A stretch of 64,000 nt of DNA from Trinickia terrae (lineage in GTDB: Bacteria > Pseudomonadota > Gammaproteobacteria > Burkholderiales > Burkholderiaceae), in assembly GCF_005144415.1 (NCBI RefSeq), contig NZ_SWJE01000020.1, positions 49,785-113,784 on the forward strand, given 5' to 3'. The notes beneath the pieces are model-generated. The model worked only from the letters and a program-made list of their open reading frames with translations, had not been told where the DNA came from and did no database searches. A program made the position numbers and the translations under genes. This document shows positions 58,520-64,000 of this stretch, in pieces (position 1 is the first letter of the stretch; every line of letters starts with the position of its first letter).

Positions 58520-58567
58520 AGGCGCGCTGCGCGCGCCGGCCTCTGCGGCCTGCGGCTCGCCGTAGGC
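58520..58567. repeat. Cluster of GC-rich hairpins
   Basis: GGCGCGC-TGC-GCGCGCC (58520-58536, perfect) and GGCCTGCGG-CTCG-CCGTAGGCC (58546-58567, one wobble) follow each other within 50 bases. Candidate parts of a phage origin or packaging signal. Confidence 0.6.
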
Positions 58568-58909
58568 CTGCGCGCCCCCGCGCCCCGCTCACACCCCACC
58601 GCACCACCGGCAAGCCCGCCAGCGCGCTATACGCCAGCCCAACCGCACCCCGCGCGCCCGACAAAACCCGCTTGGCATGGAGGAGTCGCCGCGTTCTGGC
58701 GCGCTGCCTCCGTTCAGCCTGCCTGCCGATACCCGCTACTCGGTCCCGCAGGCCGCGCTGAGCCGCGCGGCAACCGCCACACTCCGCAGGCCCGCCATCG
58801 CTCTACCTCGCTTCGGCCACGGCGGGACACTCCTGACGCTAGACGCCTCACACCAATTACCGACTGGTAAAATCCCGCCCACAACAAACGACACCCCGGG
58901 GAAAACCAA

Positions 58910-59134
58910 ATGAGCTTGGACGACCGCGATTGGTACAAAGAGGAAATGAGGCGTCGCGCCAGCCCAAAGCCGCCCCTACGCGGTTACGTCCACCCTGCCC
59001 TAAGGCACCTACATAAGCCTCGCTCCCACCAGCTACGCGAATTCGCCGAACCAGCCATCCTGTGGTCACTCATTTTCACGGCGACGTACTTGGTAATCGA
59101 CCGCCTCATTCACACCAACAACTTCTGGACCTGA
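58910..59134 (+). CDS. 74-residue membrane-anchored protein, opposite strand to phage genes
   Basis: The only plausible plus-strand gene of the prophage. The N-terminal half is charged (SLDDRDWYKEEMRRRASPKPP), the C-terminal half has one membrane helix (AILWSLIFTATYLVIDRLIH). The ATG lies nine bases after GGGGA. It ends one base before the stop of the convergent membrane gene. I do not recognise a family. The sensible composition and tight fit argue for a real gene, perhaps a regulator or superinfection factor, but this is open. Confidence 0.5.
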   Translation: MSLDDRDWYKEEMRRRASPKPPLRGYVHPALRHLHKPRSHQLREFAEPAILWSLIFTATYLVIDRLIHTNNFWT

Positions 59135-59467
59135 CTACAGGCCGGAACGCAATTCATCCACACGCCGACGCAGACGCTTCACCTTACGTCCGAGGTCGAG
59201 ATAGGCGGAGCGAATGAAAAACGCCGTCAGTACCGCAATCAAGACCATCGCAAAGATCAGTCCGCAACACACGGCGACAAGTCCATCCATCGGCAACGCA
59301 CCAAACGAGGAAATCGGTGCTCCCTTCGCATGCTCGCCAGCCGATTCGAACAACTCAAAGACCGACCACGCAAACACCAGCATCGTCACAAACCACACAC
59401 CCGACCTCAAAGCATCAAGCGCCAACTCACGAGCAACTGCATCCGCCTTAATCCGCTCCCGCTCCAT
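59135..59467 (-). CDS. 110-residue two-helix membrane protein of the phage operon
   Basis: The protein has two membrane segments (SGVWFVTMLVFAWSVFEL and GLVAVCCGLIFAMVLIAVLTAFFI) and charged ends, the last one a basic helix (LGRKVKRLRRRVDELRSG). AGGGGG lies five bases before the ATG, and the gene follows the secretin by eight bases, so it is the last gene of the morphogenesis operon. No family recognised; a partner of the secretin or a host-directed accessory protein is possible. Confidence 0.7.
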   Translation of the reverse strand: MERERIKADAVARELALDALRSGVWFVTMLVFAWSVFELFESAGEHAKGAPISSFGALPMDGLVAVCCGLIFAMVLIAVLTAFFIRSAYLDLGRKVKRLRRRVDELRSGL

Positions 59468-59475
59468 AACGCCCC

Positions 59476-60843
59476 CTAGACTTTCTGAACCTGCAACACA
59501 AGCACGACCTCAGTACGCCCACTCGAGTGGGTATGACCGCCCAGGAACGCGGGCAAGAACCGCTCACGGCCATGCGTCTCGCTGTCGCTGTCCTGAATCA
59601 ATCCGCCGAGCACAATCACCTCGCCATCCTTGAGCGCCGCGACCGTTTGCAATGACCTGGTGCTTTTCGTCGGCGAGTTGTTGACGCCGGTCGTCGTCGC
59701 TTCGAAGCTCGATATCTCCTCATCGATTGCGAGCTGGATAGCGTCCTGCAATACCGTTGGCGTGACGTTGAAGATGACACCCGCGTCTTGATACTCGACC
59801 GATTGAACCGGCGTGCCGCTGGTGCCCTGATAACTCACGCTTGACACCGTAGGCACCCGCTGCCCCACATTGAGCTTCACTTGCTGGCCCGACACGCAGC
59901 GCACGTTCGGCGAACTGACCTCATGAAAGCGTGAGTCAGACGCAAGCGCCGATATCGTGAAGCCCAACCGGCCTGCGCCAAACTGCAACGCCGTCGAATC
60001 CGTCTGAGTCGTGCCGCTACCGAGCTGGACGCCGACGCCGAGCAGCTTCGACACGATGCTGAAACCGGTATTACTGCCGTCCGTGTCGTCAACCTCATAG
60101 GCCCAGCCGCGAACCACGACCTCGCCCACCGCCGTATCCAGTTGCGGCAACAAGGCTTTGAGTTGCTTCACGTCGCTCACAGGCCCCGCGAAGACCAACT
60201 GATCCGCAGCCGACGCCGCCGGTGCCCGATTCACCGGCATCACGTCCGACGCCGCGGTTGGAGCACCCGCAGACACTCCCGACGCAGGACTAGCCGTGGT
60301 TGACGGCAACGGCATTTCCGCCATGCTCGACACACGATCACCGAACAGCGGTTGCACGAGCTTCAGCAGGTAATCAGCGCTGCGATAGCGCGGCGTATAC
60401 ACGTAGGTCTCGCGATCGACCGGCGTAGCACCGCTTTTCTTCGAGACGAAATCGACGCCGTTTCGCGTGTTGACCTCAAACCCCTGCGAATCCAAGAACA
60501 CCTTCACGAACGCCCGAAGGTCTGCTGCTTTACCGTCGTACTGGAACGACACCTGACGCGTGTCCTGCAACACCTCCGAGCTGATGACGTGCGGTACATG
60601 CATCGCCTCGCCGTACAGCAGATCCACCAGTTGCCCGACGTTCACGAACCGCAGATCGAACGCCCCGCCATTGACTCGCGGAAGCGGCCGCAACGGCACC
60701 GAAGGAAGAGGCTCAACAACCACTGGCGCCACGAGACCCGACGCCGACGAGACCGGCAACGTTGGAATCGGCGGCACCGCCTCCGCCGCAAGTACCGACC
60801 ACGACAACAGCAGACCACACCCTACGCGCGCCACATGTTTCAT
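59476..60843 (-). CDS. Phage secretin (pIV-like outer-membrane channel)
   Basis: A 455-residue exported protein. A signal peptide ends near LAAEA. An N0/N1 domain (AFDLRFVNVGQLVDLLYGEAM, then YRSADYLLKLVQPLFG) precedes the secretin domain (SSPNVRCVSGQQVKLNVGQRVP, IFNVTPTVLQD, DGEVIVLGGLIQD). It forms the gated outer-membrane pore through which virions leave, the role of pIV in Ff phages; phages such as CTX borrow the host secretin, so this phage is self-sufficient. The ATG overlaps the zot stop (ATGA). Confidence 0.93.
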   Translation of the reverse strand: MKHVARVGCGLLLSWSVLAAEAVPPIPTLPVSSASGLVAPVVVEPLPSVPLRPLPRVNGGAFDLRFVNVGQLVDLLYGEAMHVPHVISSEVLQDTRQVSFQYDGKAADLRAFVKVFLDSQGFEVNTRNGVDFVSKKSGATPVDRETYVYTPRYRSADYLLKLVQPLFGDRVSSMAEMPLPSTTASPASGVSAGAPTAASDVMPVNRAPAASAADQLVFAGPVSDVKQLKALLPQLDTAVGEVVVRGWAYEVDDTDGSNTGFSIVSKLLGVGVQLGSGTTQTDSTALQFGAGRLGFTISALASDSRFHEVSSPNVRCVSGQQVKLNVGQRVPTVSSVSYQGTSGTPVQSVEYQDAGVIFNVTPTVLQDAIQLAIDEEISSFEATTTGVNNSPTKSTRSLQTVAALKDGEVIVLGGLIQDSDSETHGRERFLPAFLGGHTHSSGRTEVVLVLQVQKV

Positions 60844-61784
60844 TTGCGCACCCCGCCGTCGATACCGTCACCGACCGGCCCGCCCGTCCACACCGCCACC
60901 CGCTCGCCGTCGACCATCCCCGTCACCCCAAGCCTGTCGCCCCTAAAGTCAGACGCCGACTCCCGCCGGAAACGCCCCCTGTTGTCGGCCAGCAGCACAT
61001 ACCCCTGCCCGTCGATCGCGAACTGACCCGCCACGTGCCACTCCTCCGATGCCTGCGAGGCCTGTGCCCTCGACGGCGACGACGAAGCACCCGGCACAGA
61101 CGCGCCGAACGCACCGCCCGCACCGAACAACCCGCCACCCGACTCCGCACCCTTCGGCTTGCCGATCGCGGAGACGCCCATGAAGCCCTTCCACGCAAAC
61201 ACCACGGCGAAGATCAGCGCCACCGGCAGCACGAACAGCGCCTTCGGAATCACCGCCTTCGGCTTCGTGTGGAGCTCCGCGCTGGTGTACAGCTCGAAGA
61301 CCTTCTTCGGGTAAAACCACGGCGTCTTGACCGCGTCTTTCAAGCCGCTGTTCGGGTTGTGCGTGTGGTCCCACTCGTACAGCATCGCCTTATGCCCGCC
61401 AAACAGGCGCTTGACGTGAACATGCCGCCCAACGAGGTCACGAATGACCTTGTTCATGCGATTCGGATGCTGCGTGATGAGCACAATGTCCACGCCGAAA
61501 TGCCGATGCACGTGCAGCTTCTCGATATCCTCCGTCGGCTTCACCGAGGCCGACACGGGCGGCCAAATGCGCTGCACCTCATCGATCACAATCACGTCAT
61601 TGGGCTGACAGTGCTTGTGCCACTCGCGCACCATGTCGTCGTCCCACAGCTCGTGATCAATCGCGAGATCGCGAATGCCATTCGCAACGATGCGCCGCCC
61701 TGCCTTGATCTCCTTGGGCAGCTGCGAGACCGCGAACAGCGTTTTCCCACTGCCCGGCACCCCCGTGATCAGTTGGATCGCCAT
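60840..61784 (-). CDS. zot: Zot/pI-type morphogenesis ATPase
   Basis: A 314-residue inner-membrane protein. Walker A is GVPGSGKT at residues 8-15, Walker B is VIVIDEVQRIWPP near residue 75. One transmembrane helix lies near residue 190 (ALFVLPVALIFAVVFAW), followed by a periplasmic C-terminal part rich in Gly and Ser. This is the zonular occludens toxin/pI family that drives virion assembly and couples to the secretin. It overlaps the secretin gene by four bases. Confidence 0.95.
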   Translation of the reverse strand: MAIQLITGVPGSGKTLFAVSQLPKEIKAGRRIVANGIRDLAIDHELWDDDMVREWHKHCQPNDVIVIDEVQRIWPPVSASVKPTEDIEKLHVHRHFGVDIVLITQHPNRMNKVIRDLVGRHVHVKRLFGGHKAMLYEWDHTHNPNSGLKDAVKTPWFYPKKVFELYTSAELHTKPKAVIPKALFVLPVALIFAVVFAWKGFMGVSAIGKPKGAESGGGLFGAGGAFGASVPGASSSPSRAQASQASEEWHVAGQFAIDGQGYVLLADNRGRFRRESASDFRGDRLGVTGMVDGERVAVWTGGPVGDGIDGGVRK

Positions 61785-61792
61785 CGTGCCCC

Positions 61793-62077
61793 CTACTTCA
61801 AAAAGAACTTCTTCATGCTCGACGCCCCGGCCATCGCCACCCGCGCACTGATCGCACCGCCGATGTACCCGAAGCCCTGAAAGACGCCGCCCATCGCCAG
61901 CACGTTCACCAGATCGGACGCAAAGCCACCGACCGAAGACGTCAGCCAGGACATCGCCGTGTTGACCGCCAGATCAATGCCGGTCACGGTCAGCACGCCG
62001 ACGCCCAACGCCACCAGCGCATTGAAGATGATCGGCTGAACCAAGCTCAGAAGAAACGTCGCCCATGTCATCGTCAC
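61793..62077 (-). CDS. DUF2523 minor coat protein (pVI role)
   Basis: A 94-residue protein with three hydrophobic stretches (FLLSLVQPIIFNALVALGVGVLTVTG, then ALMGGVF-like glycine-rich helix, and GYIGGAISARVAMAGASS). It fits DUF2523, found just before zot in many inoviruses and equated with pVI, which caps the adsorption end. GTG 62077 overlaps the upstream stop by GTGA; ATG 62071 is the alternative. Zot follows after eight bases. Confidence 0.85.
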   Translation of the reverse strand: MTMTWATFLLSLVQPIIFNALVALGVGVLTVTGIDLAVNTAMSWLTSSVGGFASDLVNVLAMGGVFQGFGYIGGAISARVAMAGASSMKKFFLK

Positions 62078-62199
62078 CACCCCAGCGTGTGCCCAGCTCG
62101 AAGGAAGACGTGCACCGCCCGCGACACCAACAAGCAGTCGATTGCCAACAGCACCGACAACACCGCGACCTCACGCCGCATCAGACTGCGCCCCCTCAT
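62074..62199 (-). CDS. 41-residue phage membrane protein
   Basis: One hydrophobic helix (VAVLSVLLAIDCLLVSRAV) between a basic N-terminus and a short C-terminus. The ATG at 62199 overlaps the stop of the preceding tiny gene (ATGA), and its own stop overlaps the DUF2523 start (GTGA); this chain of overlaps is the main evidence. ATG 62181 with GAGGGGG upstream is an alternative start (35 residues). Possibly a minor coat protein of the pVII/pIX size class. Confidence 0.6.
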   Translation of the reverse strand: MRGRSLMRREVAVLSVLLAIDCLLVSRAVHVFLRAGHTLGW

Positions 62200-62324
62200 T
62201 TCCCGACCCTCGCGACCAGTTGATCGACCGCATCCGTCGCCCTCTCGGTCTGATGCACCATCGACGAAATCATGTAGACAAAAAAAGCAAACATCACCGC
62301 GCCACACACCACGAGCACCTTCAT
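62196..62324 (-). CDS. 42-residue phage membrane protein
   Basis: A single N-terminal helix (VLVVCGAVMFAFFVYMISSMV) with a charged, amphipathic C-terminus (HQTERATDAVDQLVARVGK). The ATG at 62324 overlaps the stop of the adsorption-protein gene (ATGA) and has GGGTGAAGG upstream. Size and place suit a minor coat or assembly protein; no family recognised. Confidence 0.65.
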   Translation of the reverse strand: MKVLVVCGAVMFAFFVYMISSMVHQTERATDAVDQLVARVGK

Positions 62325-63844
62325 GCCTTCACCCCCATTGCAACGATAAGCGCCGCCGCCAGCGCACACAGCGCCAGCACCAGCGGACGGAGCTTCTGCA
62401 CAGCCGTGCAGAGCGGGTCGTACGCGAACGCGTACGGCGAACCGAGGATCGTCACCGACAACGGAGCCGGACACGTCCCGTTAGGGGGACCGATATTCCA
62501 CGGCGACATCGAAACGCTGACCGAGCTCGCGACCAACGAAGGCGCAGCCGGTGCCGTCCCAAGCGACGCACACGCCGATGCATTCGGATCAGTCACACAC
62601 GGATCACTTGCACTTGTCGCAGCCGTCGCCGAGGCAGAAGAAGAACCCGTACTGGTGCTCGTGCCGGTGCTCGTACTCGTACTCGTACTCGTGCCAGTGC
62701 CCGTGCTGCTGGACGGATTAACCCCAGACGTCGGATCACTCGATCCAGGCGTCGCCGAGATCGGCAACGACCCAAGCGAACCGCCCGCACTCGTGCCCTG
62801 AGTGCCAACGCCCGCCCCCGTGCCAACCGCATCGCCAACCGTTGGCGTGTAGCTCGGATTCGCGTTCTGCCACGTCGTCGCATCCGCCGTCGTAATCGGA
62901 TTCGCCGCGTTATATGGAACGCCTGCATAGCCGGGCGCTTGAGACGCTGTTTTCCACAACGCATTAACCGAATCCGCCGCCAGCTCGGGATTAATCGGCT
63001 GCGCCAGCTCCGACGACGGGATGCCACCGACCGCCGTGGCAATATCCGTCGTCGTAGTCGTCGTGCTCGACACCGCCGTATAGCCCTGAAGCGGCGGGAC
63101 CACGGTGTAACCCTGAGCGCTCACATCGGACGCCTGATCCTCAATAAACGTCACCGTGTTCTGCCCCGTGTTGCCGTTGAACGTGAACGACTCAGTAGCC
63201 GAGCCCTGCGCGAATCCCGCTGCGTTGCTTTCCGACAACGACACCGCCGAAAACGTGGAGGTCGACATCCCCTCATACGCCGCGTACACGTTGTTTAAGG
63301 CCGCTACATCCGCCTGCGCCAGCGCATTCGGATCGACACTGCAATCCGTACCCGTCGTCAACGACCCCGAGCTATTCAGCCTCCAGACATTGCTGTAACA
63401 CCACATCCACGTTGTGGGATTCGCGGACGGTCCCGTCGCCGTCACGCTATCGCCCGAGCCAAACAGCCACGTGACCAGCTTGTCGAGCCCAAGCGCGATC
63501 GCCGCTTGCGTGATCGCCGTAATCACCCCCGAGACGACGACACCCAACCACCCCCCACCGTATCCCGCGCGAGCACTATTCACCGCACTCACCGCCACCG
63601 ACTCGACGCCCTGAACAGTCTTCACGACCGCCGCGTCCGAACCCTCAAGCCCCATCGAAAGCAGCTTCTCGTAGAGCAGCCCGGACGTTTCAGTCTGCAT
63701 CTTTCCGTACGTGTAGGGCGTAGTCGAATCGACATAAGTCGAAACCACGTTCCCGCCTGCACCGAACACCAGCACCGTGCCCGCCTCCGCACGCGACATG
63801 ACACCGACAATCAGCGCTAGACACACCAGCCCCTTACATCGCAT
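62321..63844 (-). CDS. TspB-like phage adsorption protein (pIII role)
   Basis: A 507-residue exported protein. The signal peptide is MRCKGLVCLALIVGVMSRAEAG. The N-terminal half is rich in Ser, Thr and Ala with two cysteine pairs; a low-complexity Ser/Thr/Gly linker lies around residues 370-420; the C-terminal part has DPCVTDPNASACASLG and ISATPG-type loops and ends in a membrane anchor (LRPLVLALCALAAALIVAMGV). This layout and C-terminus match the TspB/pIII group of inoviruses (the Neisseria relative binds IgG). It should attach virions to a host pilus or receptor. ATG 63844 starts the signal; the frame extends to 63940. Confidence 0.83.
   Translation of the reverse strand: MRCKGLVCLALIVGVMSRAEAGTVLVFGAGGNVVSTYVDSTTPYTYGKMQTETSGLLYEKLLSMGLEGSDAAVVKTVQGVESVAVSAVNSARAGYGGGWLGVVVSGVITAITQAAIALGLDKLVTWLFGSGDSVTATGPSANPTTWMWCYSNVWRLNSSGSLTTGTDCSVDPNALAQADVAALNNVYAAYEGMSTSTFSAVSLSESNAAGFAQGSATESFTFNGNTGQNTVTFIEDQASDVSAQGYTVVPPLQGYTAVSSTTTTTTDIATAVGGIPSSELAQPINPELAADSVNALWKTASQAPGYAGVPYNAANPITTADATTWQNANPSYTPTVGDAVGTGAGVGTQGTSAGGSLGSLPISATPGSSDPTSGVNPSSSTGTGTSTSTSTSTGTSTSTGSSSASATAATSASDPCVTDPNASACASLGTAPAAPSLVASSVSVSMSPWNIGPPNGTCPAPLSVTILGSPYAFAYDPLCTAVQKLRPLVLALCALAAALIVAMGVKA
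62670..62692. repeat. Hexanucleotide repeat in the adsorption-protein linker
   Basis: CTCGTA is repeated three times perfectly and once in part. It encodes alternating Ser and Thr. Length changes by slippage would stay in frame and alter the linker. Confidence 0.7.
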
Positions 63845-63870
63845 AGCAGCCCCCAGCCGCGAAACGACCA

Positions 63871-63945
63871 TCACCCGAAGATGATGTAACCGGCAACCAA
63901 ACAGGTCGCCACCACAACGCCGAACGACTCGTAGAACCACGTCAT
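63871..63945 (-). CDS. 24-residue phage membrane peptide
   Basis: A very short frame: MTWFYESFGVVVATC then LVAGYIIFG, essentially one membrane helix. GAGGG lies eight bases before the ATG, and it stands 26 bases ahead of the adsorption-protein gene, where inoviruses keep their smallest coat proteins (pVII and pIX have 32-33 residues in Ff). Coding is inferred from position, composition and ribosome site. Confidence 0.5.
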   Translation of the reverse strand: MTWFYESFGVVVATCLVAGYIIFG

Positions 63946-63947
63946 CG

Positions 63948-64000
63948 CTAACCCTCGCACGTCGAATTCAAGAAATCGCGTAGAGCACGCACGCACCACG
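63948..64000 (-). CDS. C-terminus of a further phage gene (truncated by window)
   Basis: Seventeen codons end in WCVRALRDFLNSTCEG and a TAG stop at 63948-63950, three bases before the ATG of the 24-residue peptide. The start lies outside the window. By inovirus gene order it could be the single-strand-binding or a coat protein, but this fragment does not identify it. Confidence 0.35.
   Translation of the reverse strand, partial: WCVRALRDFLNSTCEG

Larger units (their letters stand above)
58235..58909. other. Non-coding, hairpin-rich region, probable phage origin/packaging region
   Basis: About 675 bases without a supported gene. It holds a 12-bp hairpin with a T-tract (58403-58443), a cluster of strong GC hairpins (58520-58567) and, at the right end, TTACCGACTGGTAA (58857-58870). 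Filamentous phages keep their replication origins and the packaging-signal hairpin in one such intergenic region. Confidence 0.6.
54868..64000. mobile_element. Filamentous (inovirus-type) prophage, left part
   Basis: From the tRNA-Val 3' end to the window edge nearly all genes run leftward and make an inovirus set: adsorption protein, DUF2523, Zot, secretin, tiny membrane proteins, an HUH replication initiator and a tyrosine integrase, plus three cargo-like genes next to the tRNA (H-NS-family, DUF2778 enzyme, membrane protein). The major coat protein, the single-strand-binding protein and the right attachment site are not visible and should lie beyond 64000. Codon use and base composition are less GC-biased than in the core, especially at 55700-56330. 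The left boundary is inferred. Confidence 0.85.

Noticed and set aside
62640..62710. Short tandem repeats that could suggest a CRISPR array
   Set aside because: Units are six bases without spacers and lie inside a Ser/Thr linker of a coding gene; no CRISPR array or cas gene is seen in the window.
62087..63298. A 403-codon arginine-rich plus-strand frame in the prophage
   Set aside because: Antisense of the adsorption protein and small coat genes; almost half Arg, no ribosome site.

Overview
The window is a high-GC chromosome segment that reads as a member of the Burkholderiaceae (Burkholderia sensu lato; I cannot fix the genus). The evidence is strong G/C third-position bias, protein sequences of Burkholderia type (FtsH, CarA, PstSCAB, RlmE, a TTG-started FtsH), and gene orders I know from that group: rlmE-ftsH-folP-glmM beside pstSCAB-phoU-phoB-phoR, and gloB-methyltransferase-rnhA-dnaQ. 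Positions 1 to about 54,870 look like ordinary core or near-core chromosome. From the tRNA-Val gene at 54,793 to the window end lies an integrated filamentous (inovirus-type) prophage, cut off by the window edge.

Layout of the core part. 1-12,470: the end of an iron-dependent alcohol dehydrogenase, a Nudix hydrolase, alaS, an RBBP9-type hydrolase, glnS, a periplasmic amino-acid-binding protein, a second Nudix hydrolase, a small secreted protein, a di-haem cytochrome c peroxidase lipoprotein divergent from an AcpA-type acid phosphatase, and tRNA-Arg(TCT). 12,580-25,020: uppP, a 28-residue membrane peptide, aldose 1-epimerase, an NlpD-like amidase activator, an acyl-CoA synthetase, DUF2288, a MATE transporter, small membrane proteins and lipoproteins, a lone SsuA-type binding protein, a glycosyltransferase coupled to cytochrome b561, and tRNA-Pro(TGG). 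25,170-37,480 is a phosphate block: a SixA-type phosphatase, an OlsB-type acyltransferase (ornithine lipids can replace phospholipids under phosphate starvation), ppx divergent from ppk, and the leftward operon pstS-pstC-pstA-pstB-phoU-phoB-phoR. Readable Pho boxes precede both pstS and ppk, so polyphosphate synthesis and phosphate uptake share PhoB control. 37,770-54,720: glmM, folP, ftsH, rlmE, yhbY, DUF4149, greA, carB, carA, mltD, gloB, a methyltransferase, rnhA and dnaQ.

The prophage. Reading leftward from the window edge: the end of an unidentified gene, a 24-residue membrane peptide, a TspB-like adsorption protein (pIII role), two tiny membrane proteins, a DUF2523 protein (pVI role), Zot (pI role), a secretin (pIV role) and a small membrane protein. 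Most of these overlap by four bases and look translationally coupled. Then come a hairpin-rich non-coding region, an HUH rolling-circle initiator, a tyrosine recombinase, an H-NS-family protein, and next to the tRNA a two-gene cassette: a DUF2778/Tlde1-type peptidoglycan enzyme overlapping by ATGA with a two-helix membrane protein. That cassette looks like an effector-immunity pair (or, less likely, a lysis pair) carried as cargo by a non-lytic phage, and it is the most interesting item here.

Other points: a hairpin plus U-tract in the greA leader that resembles the E. coli GraL arrangement, an orphan terminator in a gene-free AT-richer stretch (16,208-16,687) that may mark a small RNA, and several proteins under 60 residues with good ribosome-binding sites.
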